DNA of 64,000 nucleotides from Staphylococcus carnosus (GCF_900458435.1 NZ_UHCT01000001.1:1302001-1366000); one strand, 5' to 3'. Counted from the stretch's first letter, positions 21,884 to 32,866 are shown. Notes: generated from the sequence alone by a model not told the origin. Numbers and translations are program-made.

Positions 21884-24304
21884 TTGAGCAACCCTACATT
21901 ATTTGATTATTCAATGGTCAAAGGTACAGTTGAAGCCATTTTGTTTCAAAACAAAGAAAACTTCTACACTGTACTCAAAGTAGATCCGATCGAGACAAAT
22001 GAAGAATTTGATAGTATGCCGACCGTTGTAGGGTTCTTTCCTGAAATTGCGGAAGGAGATGTTTATACTTTTAAAGGTCAAGCTGTCACTCATCCTCGAT
22101 ATGGTAAACAATTAAAAGCAGAGACATTTGAAAAAGAATTACCTCAGACCAAAGATGCGATTGTAAGTTATCTCTCAAGTGATCTATTCAAAGGCATCGG
22201 AAAGAAAACAGCCGAAAATATTGTAGATACACTTGGGGAAAATGCGATCAATAAAATTCTTGATGATGAACAAGCTTTAGCAGAAGTACCGCACCTGTCT
22301 AAGAAAAAGCAAAAACAAATTGCAGAACAAATTTACAGTAATCAAGAAGTTGAAAAAATCATGATTCGCCTGCATGATTTAGGATTCGGTCCTAAATTAT
22401 CGATGAATATCTATCAAGTCTACCAAGTTGAGACTCTTACTGAAATTGAGGAAAATCCGTATCAGCTTGTCTATGATGTTAAAGGGGTCGGCTTTAATAA
22501 AGCTGATACATTAGCTAAAAATTTAGGGATAGAATATAACGATCCTGAAAGATTAAAAGCTGGATTATTATATACAATTGAAGAAGAATGCATTAAACAA
22601 GGACATACGTACTTGCCGAAAGATTATGTGATTGAAGCATCTCAAGATACATTATCTCAAGTACATAGTGAATCAATTGATGCTCAATTGTTAGAAGAGA
22701 TGATTGTACAGTTGACTGAAGAAGAGAAGCTTGTAGAAGCAGATGAAACACTCTCTGTACCAAGTTTATATTATTCGGAAGTTAAAAGTGTCCAAAATTT
22801 GTATCGAATTGAAGCTCATCAAACAAAACTAGAAACAATTGAACAATCAGACTTGCAGATGCATATCGGAGAAATAGAAGATGTTAATAACGTAAATTAT
22901 GCTGCATCTCAAAAAGAAGCACTTGAAACTGCTATTAATTCTAAAGTCATGTTGCTAACAGGTGGGCCAGGTACAGGTAAAACAACAGTGATAAAAGGTA
23001 TTGTAGAATTATATGCAGAAATTCATGGACTGTCTCTTGATTATGATGATTATAACGAAGATGATTATCCTGTCGCTTTAGCAGCACCAACAGGCAGAGC
23101 AGCTAAAAGACTGCAAGAATCTACGGGATTAGAAGCCATGACGATACATCGGTTAATCGGTTGGAGTCAAGAAACAAAACCAGAAGACGTTCTTGAAAAT
23201 GAAATTAACGCTAAGCTGATTATTATCGACGAAATGTCGATGGTCGACACCTGGTTATTCCACCAATTTTTAAATGCGGTGCCAATTGATGCACAAGTTA
23301 TCCTAGTAGGTGATGAAGATCAATTACCTTCAGTAGGTCCAGGACAAGTATTTAAAGATTTAATTGATTCTAAAGTAGTGCCGCGTGTGAACTTGACTGA
23401 AGTTTATCGTCAGCAAGACGGATCAAGCATTATCGAATTAGCACATAAAATGAAATTAGGGCAGCCGATTGATATTACACAACGTTTTCATGACCGCAGC
23501 TTTATTCCGTGCAGTGCAGATCAAATACCGGATGTAGTTAATAAAGTGGTCACTTCTGCTGTGAAAAAAGGTTACGATATGAGTGATATTCAGGTACTTG
23601 CACCGATGTACAGAGGTAGTGCTGGTATTAAACGATTGAATAAAGTACTTCAAGACATTTTAAACCCTAAACAAGAAGATACACGTGAAATTGAATTCGG
23701 CGATGTCGTTTTTCGAAAAGGCGATAAAGTACTCCAATTAGTTAATCGACCGAGTGATAATATTTTCAATGGAGATATCGGGGTGATTCAAGGTATCTTT
23801 TGGGCAAGAGAAAATGAATTGAATAAAGACGTATTAGTCGTTGATTTTGACGGTAATGAAATTACATTTACCAAACAAGATATGATGGAACTTACGCATG
23901 CCTATTGTACTTCCATTCATAAAGCACAAGGATCAGAATTTCCAATTGTGATAATGCCGATAGTTAAACAATATTACCGCATGCTGCAAAGACCGATTAT
24001 TTATACTGGTTTGACACGAGCAAAACAATCTTTGGTTTTTCTAGGTGACAGCCAAGCTTTCGATATCGGCATGCAAACCTATGGCCAAGTGCGAATGACA
24101 CGTATGGCACAGTTATTGCGCGATTACTTCGGTGCAGAAACAAGTGAATCATCTGATGAAACCGAAAGCGATGCAGACACAAATACAGTCATTGCTGAGC
24201 GGAATTCAAAAGTTATTGAGTTATCGGAAGAAACATTATTTGAAATTGACCCTATGATTGGCATGGGCAATGTCACACCTTATAGCTTTGCGAATGAAAA
24301 ATAA
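21884..24304 (+). CDS. recD2: RecD2 family ATP-dependent DNA helicase
   Basis: RecD2 is a 5'-3' superfamily 1B helicase acting without RecBC. The 806-residue protein has the long N-terminal region with helix-hairpin-helix motifs (FKGIGKKTAENIV, VKGVGFNKADTLA), Walker A GGPGTGKT at about 360-367, Walker B IIDEMSM, VGDEDQLPSVGPG, and the C-terminal motif THAYCTSIHKAQGSEF. The TTG start at 21884 has GAGGGGG seven bases upstream, inside the TPR gene's last codons. An acidic Ser/Glu/Asp-rich linker lies near the C-terminus. Confidence 0.96.
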   Translation: MSNPTLFDYSMVKGTVEAILFQNKENFYTVLKVDPIETNEEFDSMPTVVGFFPEIAEGDVYTFKGQAVTHPRYGKQLKAETFEKELPQTKDAIVSYLSSDLFKGIGKKTAENIVDTLGENAINKILDDEQALAEVPHLSKKKQKQIAEQIYSNQEVEKIMIRLHDLGFGPKLSMNIYQVYQVETLTEIEENPYQLVYDVKGVGFNKADTLAKNLGIEYNDPERLKAGLLYTIEEECIKQGHTYLPKDYVIEASQDTLSQVHSESIDAQLLEEMIVQLTEEEKLVEADETLSVPSLYYSEVKSVQNLYRIEAHQTKLETIEQSDLQMHIGEIEDVNNVNYAASQKEALETAINSKVMLLTGGPGTGKTTVIKGIVELYAEIHGLSLDYDDYNEDDYPVALAAPTGRAAKRLQESTGLEAMTIHRLIGWSQETKPEDVLENEINAKLIIIDEMSMVDTWLFHQFLNAVPIDAQVILVGDEDQLPSVGPGQVFKDLIDSKVVPRVNLTEVYRQQDGSSIIELAHKMKLGQPIDITQRFHDRSFIPCSADQIPDVVNKVVTSAVKKGYDMSDIQVLAPMYRGSAGIKRLNKVLQDILNPKQEDTREIEFGDVVFRKGDKVLQLVNRPSDNIFNGDIGVIQGIFWARENELNKDVLVVDFDGNEITFTKQDMMELTHAYCTSIHKAQGSEFPIVIMPIVKQYYRMLQRPIIYTGLTRAKQSLVFLGDSQAFDIGMQTYGQVRMTRMAQLLRDYFGAETSESSDETESDADTNTVIAERNSKVIELSEETLFEIDPMIGMGNVTPYSFANEK

Positions 24305-24364
24305 AAATACCTTCGAAACGACATATAATTGACATTTAAGCACCATCCATCTAAAATAAAACTA

Positions 24365-24562
24365 AATTCGCATAAAGATGAGTAGTCAATGTACTATGCT
24401 TGAGAGAGATGCCGGTTGGTGTGAGGTATCGCAAACATTGATGAACGCTACTTTATGTCAGTCCGTATAAAACAATGAGTGATGTGCTGTGTTGAATCAC
24501 ACACATAACTAGGGTGGTACCGCGATACATTCGTCCCTTTACAGGATGAATGTATTTTTTTA
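24365..24562 (+). ncRNA. T-box leader of alaS (Ala specifier)
   Basis: AGGGTGGTACCGCG (24511-24524) is a textbook T-box. The terminator follows at once: ATACATTCGTCC (24525-24536) pairs with GGATGAATGTAT (24544-24555), then T-run. The specifier is most likely GCT (24447-24449) in GAACGCTAC, an alanine codon. Only about 60 bases separate specifier and T-box, so the linker region is compact. It explains the 306-base gap before alaS. Confidence 0.93.
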
Positions 24563-24610
24563 TGCAAAACTATACGGAGCTTATCATCGTAAATTAGGAG
24601 TGAGAATTTT

Positions 24611-27241
24611 ATGAAGCAGTTGAAAGCAAGTGAAATTAGACAAAATTTTATTGATTATTTCAAAGAACAAGGACACATGGTAGAACCTTCTGCACCGCTT
24701 GTACCGATTGATGATGATTCTTTATTATGGATCAACTCAGGTGTTGCAACACTGAAAAAATATTTTGATGGCCGAGAAATTCCCAAAAAACCAAGAATTG
24801 TGAACTCTCAAAAAGCAATCAGAACAAACGATATTGAAAATGTAGGCTTTACAGCACGCCACCATACATTTTTTGAAATGTTAGGTAACTTTTCTATCGG
24901 TGATTACTTCAAACGTGAAGCAATTGAATTTGCATGGGAATTCTTAACAAGCGATCGTTGGATGGGGATGGAACCAGAAAAATTATATGTAACCATCCAT
25001 CCTGAAGATACAGAAGCTTATGATTTATGGCATGATGTGATCGGATTAGAAGAAAGCCGCATTATCCGTATTGAAGGCAACTTCTGGGATATCGGTGAAG
25101 GTCCATCTGGTCCAAATACAGAAATTTTCTATGATCGCGGTCCAGAATATGGTAAAGATGATCCAGCGGAAGAAATGTATCCTGGCGGTGAAAACGAACG
25201 TTATCTTGAAGTATGGAACTTGGTATTCAGTGAATTCAACCATAATAAAGATCATACGTATACACCGCTTCCTAATAAAAATATTGATACCGGCATGGGG
25301 CTGGAACGTATGGCTTCTATTGCACAAAATGTACGTACAAACTATGAAACAGACTTATTTATGCCGATTATTGAAGATGTAGAAAAAATTTCTGGTAAAA
25401 AATATCAAGAAGATGCAGACCAAGACGTTGCTTTCAAAGTTATTGCAGACCATATTCGTACAATTGCTTTTGCGATTGGTGACGGTGCTTTACCTGCAAA
25501 CGAAGGCCGCGGTTATGTATTACGTCGTTTATTACGCCGTGCAGTACGTTTCAGTCAGTCTTTAGATATTAATGAACCATTTATGTATCAATTAGTCGAT
25601 GCTGTCGCAGATATCATGGAACCTTATTATCCAGAAGTGAAACAAAAAGCAGATTTCATCAAACGTGTAATTAAATCTGAAGAAGAACGTTTCCATGAAA
25701 CATTAGAAGAAGGTCTAGCAATCTTAAATGATATGATTAAAGATGCTAAAGCTGGCGGCAATGTTATCAATGGTAAAGATGCATTCAAACTTTATGACAC
25801 ATATGGTTTCCCAATTGAACTGACAGAAGAAATTGCGGATAACGAAGGCTTAACTGTAGATATGAAGACATTTGAAGCGGAAATGCAAAAACAAAGAGAC
25901 CGCGCACGTCAAGCACGTCAAAAATCAGAATCTATGCAAATTCAAAGTGAAGTATTAAAAAATATTACAACGCAAAGTACCTTTACAGGTTACGATGTGA
26001 TGGATCAAAATACTAAAATCACAGATATCATTGTAAATGGAGAACGTGTAGAAAAAGCAGATGCAGGAGATACTGTATTCTTTGTATTGGAAGCAACACC
26101 ATTTTACGCTGTCAGCGGTGGTCAAGTTGCAGACCAAGGTACAGTGAGCAATGAAAACTTTGAAATTGAAGTGACAGAAGTTACAAATGCGCCAAACGGT
26201 CAGAACTTGCATAAAGGTGCCGTTCAATTCGGTCAAGTAGCTGAAGGTGCTGAAGTAGAAGCATCTGTAAACCATGCAGACCGTCGCGATATCAAGAAAA
26301 ACCACAGTGCTACACACTTATTGCATGCTGCATTAAAAGAAGTTTTAGGCGACCATGTCAACCAAGCAGGTTCTCTTGTTGAAGGAGACCGCTTACGTTT
26401 TGACTTCTCTCATTTCGGTCCGGTAACTGAAGAAGAATTAGAACAAGTTGAACGACGTGTCAACGAAGAAATTTGGAAAGGTATTGACGTTACAATCAAA
26501 GAAATGCCGATTGAAGAAGCTAAAGCATCTGGTGCTATGGCTTTATTCGGAGAAAAATACGGAGATGTCGTACGTGTTGTAGATATGTCTCCATTCTCAA
26601 TTGAATTATGCGGCGGTATTCATGTCCAAAACACATCTGAAATTGGATTGTTCAAGATTGTCAGCGAATCAGGTACTGGTGCAGGTGTACGTCGTATCGA
26701 AGCATTAACAGGCAAAGCTGCATTCTTATACCTTGAAGAAATTCAAAATAAATTCAAAGCAGTCAAACATCAAGTGAAAGCAAAACAAGATGAACAGGTT
26801 GCTGAAAAAGTCAGTCAGCTCATCGACAACGAAAAACAATTGCATAAACAATTAGAACAGCGCAACCAAGAAATCACTGCATTGAAAATGGGCAGTATCG
26901 ATGACCAAATCGAAGAAATTAATGGATTAAAAGTCTTGGCATTGCAAGTTGATGCAGAGAATGCAAAAGCATTGAGACAAACAATGGATGATTTCAAATC
27001 TAAATTACAAGATTCAGTGATTATTTTAGCGAGTGATGTCGGAGATAAAGTCGCTTTAGTCGCAACTGTTCCTAAATCAGAAACAGATAAAGTAAAAGCA
27101 GGAGACTTAATTAAAAATATGGCACCTGTTGTCGGTGGTAAAGGCGGCGGCCGTCCAGATATGGCTCAAGGCGGCGGCAGTGAACCAAGCAAGATAACAG
27201 AGGCATTACAATTCATTAAAAACTATATTAAATCGCTATAA
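24611..27241 (+). CDS. alaS: Alanyl-tRNA synthetase
   Basis: AlaRS charges tRNA-Ala, recognising the G3-U70 pair. The 876-residue protein shows the class II core at the N-terminus ([23 protein letters not shown]), the editing domain with metal ligands in [11 protein letters not shown] and CGGIHV, a coiled-coil segment around residues 715-760, and the C-terminal Gly-rich [15 protein letters not shown]. The start follows TTAGGAGTGAG. Expression is set by the T-box upstream. Confidence 0.98.
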   Translation: MKQLKASEIRQNFIDYFKEQGHMVEPSAPLVPIDDDSLLWINSGVATLKKYFDGREIPKKPRIVNSQKAIRTNDIENVGFTARHHTFFEMLGNFSIGDYFKREAIEFAWEFLTSDRWMGMEPEKLYVTIHPEDTEAYDLWHDVIGLEESRIIRIEGNFWDIGEGPSGPNTEIFYDRGPEYGKDDPAEEMYPGGENERYLEVWNLVFSEFNHNKDHTYTPLPNKNIDTGMGLERMASIAQNVRTNYETDLFMPIIEDVEKISGKKYQEDADQDVAFKVIADHIRTIAFAIGDGALPANEGRGYVLRRLLRRAVRFSQSLDINEPFMYQLVDAVADIMEPYYPEVKQKADFIKRVIKSEEERFHETLEEGLAILNDMIKDAKAGGNVINGKDAFKLYDTYGFPIELTEEIADNEGLTVDMKTFEAEMQKQRDRARQARQKSESMQIQSEVLKNITTQSTFTGYDVMDQNTKITDIIVNGERVEKADAGDTVFFVLEATPFYAVSGGQVADQGTVSNENFEIEVTEVTNAPNGQNLHKGAVQFGQVAEGAEVEASVNHADRRDIKKNHSATHLLHAALKEVLGDHVNQAGSLVEGDRLRFDFSHFGPVTEEELEQVERRVNEEIWKGIDVTIKEMPIEEAKASGAMALFGEKYGDVVRVVDMSPFSIELCGGIHVQNTSEIGLFKIVSESGTGAGVRRIEALTGKAAFLYLEEIQNKFKAVKHQVKAKQDEQVAEKVSQLIDNEKQLHKQLEQRNQEITALKMGSIDDQIEEINGLKVLALQVDAENAKALRQTMDDFKSKLQDSVIILASDVGDKVALVATVPKSETDKVKAGDLIKNMAPVVGGKGGGRPDMAQGGGSEPSKITEALQFIKNYIKSL

Positions 27242-27309
27242 CTTCAGCGCACTCTCATGTAGAATGGTATATGTATCAGCCTACTAATGTAGAAGGAGTG
27301 TGTAAGAAT

Positions 27310-27573
27310 ATGAACAATTATGATAAAACAATGCGCTTTAATCTTGATGATGTTCCAAAAGAAAATGTTAAATCAGTGCTGACTAATGTATATAATACCT
27401 TGAAAGAACGCGGTTACGATCCTGTAAACCAAATTGTTGGATATCTCTTATCTGGAGATCCAGCTTATATTCCGCGTCATAATGAGGCAAGAAATCAAAT
27501 CAGAAGAATCGACCGCGACGAAATTATGGAAGAACTTGTTTCAAATTACTTGAATGCGTCTAAAGATAACTAA
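27310..27573 (+). CDS. ireB: IreB family regulatory phosphoprotein
   Basis: This 87-residue UPF0297/YrzL-type protein matches the family for which Enterococcus IreB is the model: a small dimeric protein phosphorylated on Thr near the N-terminus by the PASTA kinase IreK. Here KTMRFNLDD holds the candidate Thr. The ATG at 27310 is supported by AAGGAGTG; the upstream in-frame codons would overlap it. It starts the conserved ireB-ruvX-DUF1292 trio, two bases before ruvX. Confidence 0.93.
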   Translation: MNNYDKTMRFNLDDVPKENVKSVLTNVYNTLKERGYDPVNQIVGYLLSGDPAYIPRHNEARNQIRRIDRDEIMEELVSNYLNASKDN

Positions 27574-27575
27574 TT

Positions 27576-28004
27576 ATGTTAACACATAAGATTATAGGTT
27601 TAGATGTTGGCAGTAAAACAGTCGGCGTTGCTGTCAGTGATTTAATGGGTTGGACCGCTCAAGGCTTAGATACACTCCGAATCAATGAAGAAGAAAATGA
27701 ATTAGGTATTACAAAGTTAGCAGAAATCATAAAAAAAGAAGATGCAGACACTGTTGTAATAGGATTACCGAAAAACATGAATAATTCTATTGGATTTAGA
27801 GGCGAAGCTTCGTTAAAATACAAGGAAGAACTTCTGAAGATATTACCTGACATTAATGTGGTAATGTGGGATGAACGCCTTAGTACCATGGCAGCAGAAA
27901 GATCATTATTAGAAGCGGATGTTTCTAGAAGCAAACGAAAAAAAGTAATTGATAAAATGGCTGCTGTGTTTATATTGCAAGGTTATTTAGATTCACTACA
28001 ATAA
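27576..28004 (+). CDS. ruvX: YqgF/RuvX RNase H-fold nuclease
   Basis: YqgF is a putative Holliday-junction resolvase-like nuclease linked in E. coli to pre-16S rRNA processing. The 142-residue protein shows the RNase H-like fold: catalytic Asp in [16 protein letters not shown] near the N-terminus, the [11 protein letters not shown] strand, [11 protein letters not shown], and [14 protein letters not shown] at the end. It sits between ireB and a DUF1292 gene in the standard Firmicute order. Confidence 0.95.
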   Translation: MLTHKIIGLDVGSKTVGVAVSDLMGWTAQGLDTLRINEEENELGITKLAEIIKKEDADTVVIGLPKNMNNSIGFRGEASLKYKEELLKILPDINVVMWDERLSTMAAERSLLEADVSRSKRKKVIDKMAAVFILQGYLDSLQ

Positions 28005-28026
28005 ACCTGAAAAAGGAGCGTTATTT

Positions 28027-28338
28027 ATGTCTGAAAAAAACAATAATCAAGATGCAGAATTACAAATCAATAATGATGAGGAACTTTTAACTTTATACGA
28101 TGAAGAAGGTAATGAAGTATTATATCGTAAAGTATTAGAATTCTATCATCCTGAATTCGACAAAGAATATGTGATTTTAGCTGAAGAAGGCGAATCCACT
28201 GATGACGACGATATGATCGAATTGATTCCGATGATTAATGTACCAGATGAAGAAGGTGACGGCGGTAAATTCTTACCAGTCGACACTGAAGAAGAATGGG
28301 ATATGATTGAAGAAGTCGTTAACACTGAAATGGAATAA
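28027..28338 (+). CDS. DUF1292 (UPF0473) protein
   Basis: The 103-residue, very acidic protein has the DUF1292 pattern [20 protein letters not shown] and a C-terminal [14 protein letters not shown]. Its function is unknown; it is the YrzB-type protein normally found with ireB and ruvX. It starts behind AAAGGAG and is followed by a terminator. Confidence 0.9.
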   Translation: MSEKNNNQDAELQINNDEELLTLYDEEGNEVLYRKVLEFYHPEFDKEYVILAEEGESTDDDDMIELIPMINVPDEEGDGGKFLPVDTEEEWDMIEEVVNTEME

Positions 28339-28352
28339 TCTAATCAAGTTTG

Positions 28353-28387
28353 AAAAGGCGGAGCATCAAGCTTCGTCTTTTCTTTTT
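28353..28387 (+). terminator. Terminator after the DUF1292 gene
   Basis: AAAAGGCGGAGC (28353-28364) pairs with GCTTCGTCTTTT (28370-28381) including G-T pairs, followed by further T. Confidence 0.8.
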
Positions 28388-28573
28388 AACTAACACAGAA
28401 CAAACGTTCTCCCCTCCGTGTTTTTCGCATTTTCCATCAAAATTGCGGTAGTATTTTAACGTAAAAGATAATTTTACAACAATCTGAAGTCAGTACTTAA
28501 ATTTAAGACATTTTTATGGTAAAATATGTAAAGTTAAATTATAAGAAAAAGTTTATGAAGTTGGTAACATCAT

Positions 28574-28603
28574 TAAATCAGTCATAAAGGCTGATTTCTT
28601 TTT
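28574..28603 (+). terminator. Terminator-like hairpin in the trmR leader
   Basis: AAATCAG (28575-28581) pairs with CTGATTT (28591-28597), then CTTTTTG. It lies 28 bases before trmR and downstream of a possible -10 TAAAAT, so it could attenuate the operon; no sensor domain is recognised. Confidence 0.5.
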
Positions 28604-28630
28604 GTTAATTTTCGATGAAGGAAGCGTATT

Positions 28631-29272
28631 ATGGATAAAAATGAGAATTACTTAATTAATTTATCGCAGAAACATCCGCATGAATTAGAAGCGTTAAGAC
28701 CTTACGCTGAAGAAAATAATGTTCCGATAATCCATCCTTTGTCGTTGGATATGATTAAACAGTTAATACGAATTCATCATTCTAAACAAATTTTAGAAAT
28801 CGGAACTGCAATCGGCTATAGTGCGATGCATTTTGCATCTGTCAATCAAGATATACAAGTGTGGACCATCGAAAGAGATGAAACAATGCAAGCGACTGCT
28901 AAAGAAAACCTTGCAAATTTCTCATACGGTTCGCAAGTTCATATGATTAAAGGAGATGCAAGAGAGACATTTGAGGATGTTCAAGACAAAACATTCGATA
29001 TGATTTTTATTGATGCCGCTAAAGCACAATCTCAAAAATTTTTCGAACTCTATACACCACTGCTCAAAGAAGGCGGACTCGTCATTATAGATAACATCTT
29101 ATACCATGATTTTGTAGCTGATATTGATGTGGTCAGAAGTCGTAATGTAAAACAGATGGTAAAGAAAATTCAAAAGTTTAATACATGGTTGAATGATAAT
29201 CCACACTTTGAAACAAACTTTTTAGATATAGAAGATGGATTAGCTATCGCAATAAAAGGAGAGTCAAAATGA
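28631..29272 (+). CDS. trmR: tRNA 5-hydroxyuridine O-methyltransferase TrmR
   Basis: TrmR (YrrM in B. subtilis) methylates 5-hydroxyuridine-34 to mo5U34 in tRNAs. The 213-residue class I SAM methyltransferase has motif I ILEIGTAIGYSAM (about 56-68), WTIERD for the SAM ribose, MIFIDAAKAQ, and the metal-site-like region typical of catechol O-methyltransferase relatives. The ATG follows AAGGAAG. Its stop overlaps the next ATG by four bases, and the following two genes encode the hydroxylation proteins of the same modification. Confidence 0.93.
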   Translation: MDKNENYLINLSQKHPHELEALRPYAEENNVPIIHPLSLDMIKQLIRIHHSKQILEIGTAIGYSAMHFASVNQDIQVWTIERDETMQATAKENLANFSYGSQVHMIKGDARETFEDVQDKTFDMIFIDAAKAQSQKFFELYTPLLKEGGLVIIDNILYHDFVADIDVVRSRNVKQMVKKIQKFNTWLNDNPHFETNFLDIEDGLAIAIKGESK

Positions 29273-30198
29273 CAGAACTACTTGTGACACCTAAATCAGT
29301 AGAACATATCAATGTGCTGATTGAAAAAGGTGCAGATGCCTTTGTAATCGGCGAACAAAAATTCGGTCTGCGTCTTGCCGGCGAGTTTGATCGCGAGGCA
29401 ATGAAAGAAGCAGTACAACTTATTCATGAGAACGGTAAAAAAGCATACGCTGCAGTCAATGGTATTTTCCATAATTATCATTTAAATGCTTTAGAAGACT
29501 ATATTCAATTCTTGCATGACATCAAAGTCGACCGCATTATTTTCGGTGATCCGGCTGTTGTGATGTATGTTAAAGCTCAAGAAAACCCTATACCTTTGAA
29601 TTGGGACGCTGAGACAATCGTCACAAATTATTTTCAATGTAATTATTGGGGGAAACGCGGTGCCAAACGTGCGGTACTCGCCCGTGAATTGAGTTTAGAA
29701 GAAATTTTAAATATTAAAGCGCATGCGGATGTAGAAATTGAAGTACAAGTACATGGTATGACTTGTATGTTCCAATCAAAACGTATGCTGCTCGGCAACT
29801 ATTACACATTCCAAGACCGTCAAATGAAAATTCAACGCAATCATGAAGATAATGATAAACAATTATTGCTTTATGATGAAGAACGTGAAAATCAATATCC
29901 TGTATTTGAAGACTATAATGGCACACATATTATGTCTCCGAATGATATTTGCTTGATAGAAGAATTGGAGCCGTTATTAGAAGCAGGCATTGACAGTTTG
30001 AAAATAGAAGGTGTATTACATACAGAAGAATATATCAATGTATGTACTGAACAATACAGAGAAGCAATTGATTTGTATCAAGAAGACCCTGAAGCCTATG
30101 AAGATGAAAAATTCATGCTTGTAGATCCGATTGAAGCAATTCAACCAGAACATAGACCATTTGATGAAGGTTTCTTATTCAAACATACAGTATATTAA
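29269..30198 (+). CDS. trhP1: U32-family tRNA hydroxylation protein TrhP1
   Basis: TrhP1 (YrrN) and TrhP2 (YrrO) form 5-hydroxyuridine-34 using prephenate as a source in B. subtilis; both were annotated earlier as U32 peptidases. This 309-residue member starts LLVTPKSVEHINVLIEKGADAFVIGEQKFGLR and retains EIEVQVHGMTCMFQSKRMLLGNYY, but lacks the SGRC cysteine cluster found in the next gene. It overlaps trmR by four bases. Confidence 0.9.
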   Translation: MTELLVTPKSVEHINVLIEKGADAFVIGEQKFGLRLAGEFDREAMKEAVQLIHENGKKAYAAVNGIFHNYHLNALEDYIQFLHDIKVDRIIFGDPAVVMYVKAQENPIPLNWDAETIVTNYFQCNYWGKRGAKRAVLARELSLEEILNIKAHADVEIEVQVHGMTCMFQSKRMLLGNYYTFQDRQMKIQRNHEDNDKQLLLYDEERENQYPVFEDYNGTHIMSPNDICLIEELEPLLEAGIDSLKIEGVLHTEEYINVCTEQYREAIDLYQEDPEAYEDEKFMLVDPIEAIQPEHRPFDEGFLFKHTVY

Positions 30199-30211
30199 GG
30201 GAGGCGATGGC

Positions 30212-31480
30212 TTGATTACGCAAGCTGAAAAAGCAGAGTCAAAACCAAAAAGCCAAATGAAAAAACCTGAGCTGCTGGCACCTGCCGGAAACTTAGAAAA
30301 ATTAAAAATCGCAGTACATTATGGTGCAGATGCGGTATTCTTGGGCGGCCAAGAATATGGACTACGCTCAAATGCTGATAACTTTACGATGGAAGAAATC
30401 AAAGAAGGTGTAGAATTTGCTGACCGTTATGGCGCTAAAATCTACGTCACAACGAACATCATTGCACATGATGAAAACATGGACGGCTTAGAAGATTATT
30501 TAAGAAATCTTGAAGCCACTGGTGCAACAGGTATTATTGTGGCAGACCCATTGATTATTGAAACATGTAAAGCAGTCGCACCTAAATTAGAAATCCACCT
30601 TTCTACTCAACAATCACTCAGCAACTATAAAGCGATTGAATACTGGAAAGAAGAAGGGTTAGATCGTGTAGTACTTGCGCGTGAAACAGGCGCAATGGAA
30701 ATGAAGGAAATGAAAGAAAAAGTCGATATTGAAATCGAAGCCTTTATTCATGGTGCAATGTGTATCGCATATTCAGGCCGTTGTACATTAAGCAACCATA
30801 TGACAGCACGAGATTCTAATAGAGGCGGATGCTGTCAAAGCTGTCGCTGGGATTATGATTTATTAGAAGTAGATGAAGATGGAGAACTTGATTTATTGTA
30901 TAAAGATGAAGCAGTGACACCATTTGCGATGAGCCCTAAAGATTTGAAATTAATCGAATCTATTCCTAATATGATGGATTTAGGCATCGATTCACTTAAA
31001 ATTGAAGGTCGTATGAAATCAATTCATTACATTGCAACTGTTGTTTCTGTCTACCGTAAAGTGATTGATGCATATGCTGAAGATCCGCAAAACTTCAAAA
31101 TCAAACCAGAATGGTTAATAGAACTTGATAAATGTGCCAACAGAGATACAGCATCATCATTCTTTGAAGGCACACCAGGCTATCAACAGCAAATGTTCGG
31201 CAATGAATCTAATAAAAAATCACCTTATGATTTCTGCGGTCTAGTGTTAGATTATGACGAAGCAACAAAAATTGCGACAATCCAACAACGCAATCACTTC
31301 AAACCTGGACAAGAAGTAGAATTTTTCGGTCCGGAAATCGAAGGTTTCAAACAAATCGTTGATACTATTTATGATGAAGAAGGCAATGAATTAGACGCAG
31401 CACGCCATCCATTGCAAATCGTACAATTCAAAGTCGATCATCCAATTTATCCAAACAACATGATGCGAAAGGAAGTATAA
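30212..31480 (+). CDS. trhP2: U32-family tRNA hydroxylation protein TrhP2
   Basis: The partner of TrhP1, 422 residues, with the full U32 signature: [34 protein letters not shown], then [19 protein letters not shown] and the Cys-rich GGCCQSCRW, and the C-terminal TRAM-like U32_C region. I choose TTG at 30212 with GGGAGG eight bases before it; the frame is open further upstream inside trhP1 but has no ribosome site there. The start could also be the ATG before [10 protein letters not shown]. udk begins two bases after the stop. Confidence 0.92.
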   Translation: MITQAEKAESKPKSQMKKPELLAPAGNLEKLKIAVHYGADAVFLGGQEYGLRSNADNFTMEEIKEGVEFADRYGAKIYVTTNIIAHDENMDGLEDYLRNLEATGATGIIVADPLIIETCKAVAPKLEIHLSTQQSLSNYKAIEYWKEEGLDRVVLARETGAMEMKEMKEKVDIEIEAFIHGAMCIAYSGRCTLSNHMTARDSNRGGCCQSCRWDYDLLEVDEDGELDLLYKDEAVTPFAMSPKDLKLIESIPNMMDLGIDSLKIEGRMKSIHYIATVVSVYRKVIDAYAEDPQNFKIKPEWLIELDKCANRDTASSFFEGTPGYQQQMFGNESNKKSPYDFCGLVLDYDEATKIATIQQRNHFKPGQEVEFFGPEIEGFKQIVDTIYDEEGNELDAARHPLQIVQFKVDHPIYPNNMMRKEV

Positions 31481-31482
31481 TC

Positions 31483-32109
31483 ATGAATGCTACAACGATT
31501 ATCGGTATCGCCGGTGGTTCAGGTTCAGGTAAAACCTCTGTAACCAATGAAATTTTGCATAATTTAGAAGGTCACAGTGTTGCATTAATTGCACAAGACT
31601 ACTATTATAAAGACCAATCCCATTTAACTTTTGAAGAACGATTGAAAACCAACTATGATCATCCATTCGCATTCGATAATGATTTATTAATTCAAAATTT
31701 AATGGATTTACGAAATGGCATTCCAGTAGAGGTACCGACATATGATTATGTCAATCACACAAGAAGTGCTGAAACCATTGCATTTCAACCTAAAGATGTT
31801 ATTATCGTAGAAGGAATATTTGCACTAGAAAACAAAACATTAAGAGATTTAATGGATGTGAAGATTTATGTCGATACAGATGCGGATTTACGTATCTTAA
31901 GACGATTGATGCGCGATACTAAAGAACGCGGTCGTTCTATGGAATCGGTTATCGAACAATATTTAAATGTGGTGCGTCCGATGCACAATCAATTTATCGA
32001 ACCGACGAAAAGATATGCCGATATTATTATTCCAGAAGGTGGAAGCAATAAAGTCGCAATCGACATAATGACAACTAAAATCCAATCATTGATTAACAAT
32101 CAACAGTAA
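31483..32109 (+). CDS. udk: Uridine kinase
   Basis: Udk phosphorylates uridine and cytidine in pyrimidine salvage. The 208-residue P-loop kinase has Walker [10 protein letters not shown] (about 10-18), the [11 protein letters not shown] segment, [11 protein letters not shown] and the lid RDTKERGR. It sits two bases behind trhP2 with AAGGAAG overlapping that gene's end, and ahead of greA, as in Bacillus. Confidence 0.97.
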   Translation: MNATTIIGIAGGSGSGKTSVTNEILHNLEGHSVALIAQDYYYKDQSHLTFEERLKTNYDHPFAFDNDLLIQNLMDLRNGIPVEVPTYDYVNHTRSAETIAFQPKDVIIVEGIFALENKTLRDLMDVKIYVDTDADLRILRRLMRDTKERGRSMESVIEQYLNVVRPMHNQFIEPTKRYADIIIPEGGSNKVAIDIMTTKIQSLINNQQ

Positions 32110-32134
32110 CTTTTGAGTAAAGGAAGATGCCAAT

Positions 32135-32617
32135 ATGGAAAACCAAAAACAATATCCAATGACACAAGAAGGTTTTGAGAAGTTAGAACAAGAACTAGAA
32201 GAATTAAAAACAGTTAAACGACCAGAAGTCGTTGAAAAAATTAAAGTCGCACGTTCTTTCGGTGACCTATCTGAGAACTCAGAGTATGATGCTGCGAAAG
32301 ATGAACAAGGATTTATCGAACAAGATATTCAACGTATCGAGCATATGATCAGAAATGCTTTGATCATTGAAGATTCAGGTGACAACAATGTCGTTCAAAT
32401 CGGTAAAACAGTCACATTTATTGAAATCCCAGACGGTGAAGAAGAAGTTTACCAAATTGTAGGGTCTGCAGAAGCTGATGCATTCAACGGCAAAATCTCA
32501 AATGAATCTCCGATTGCTAAAAGCTTAATCGGCAAACATTTAGATGATGAAGTACGTGTGCCGCTTCCAAACGGTGCTGAAATCAAAGTTAAAATCACTA
32601 ACATTCAATCACAATAA
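32135..32617 (+). CDS. greA: Transcript cleavage factor GreA
   Basis: GreA inserts its coiled coil into the RNA polymerase secondary channel and rescues backtracked complexes. The 160-residue protein has the N-terminal coiled coil with the acidic tip ([18 protein letters not shown], about 48-65) and the C-terminal FKBP-like domain ([16 protein letters not shown]). Ribosome site AAAGGAAG. A large hairpin terminator follows. Confidence 0.97.
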   Translation: MENQKQYPMTQEGFEKLEQELEELKTVKRPEVVEKIKVARSFGDLSENSEYDAAKDEQGFIEQDIQRIEHMIRNALIIEDSGDNNVVQIGKTVTFIEIPDGEEEVYQIVGSAEADAFNGKISNESPIAKSLIGKHLDDEVRVPLPNGAEIKVKITNIQSQ

Positions 32618-32669
32618 GATACTCAAAATTCTTGTATTTCAAGAAACATAAAAACTGAATGTGCATGAT

Positions 32670-32752
32670 AAAGTTGGCGGTACTTTATATGAGATGAAGG
32701 CTTATGTGTTTTACAGGTTTTCTCCACTCATCATAAAGCGTCAACTTTTTTT
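32670..32752 (+). terminator. Large hairpin terminator after greA
   Basis: AAAGTTG (32670-32676) pairs with CAACTTT (32742-32748) and CTTTAT (32683-32688) with ATAAAG (32733-32738), followed by seven T (32746-32752). The about 44-base apical region is unusually large for a simple terminator, so the 3' UTR may also be a stable small RNA. Confidence 0.75.
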
Positions 32753-32866
32753 GTGCTTAAAAGATGCGATTAAAAAATTGTGTTGAAGCGGAAAACAGCT
32801 TCATTCGTGGCATCTTAGAAATTATGATAAAATAAGCGTGATACAGATAAGAAAGGGGAAGAAGTC

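Noticed and set aside
25071..25382. 103-codon frame inside alaS
   Set aside because: It is an alternate frame of a conserved synthetase; no ribosome site or domain.
30131..30211. Longer TrhP2 start inside trhP1
   Set aside because: A 68-base overlap without a ribosome site; the TTG at 30212 has GGGAGG at proper spacing.
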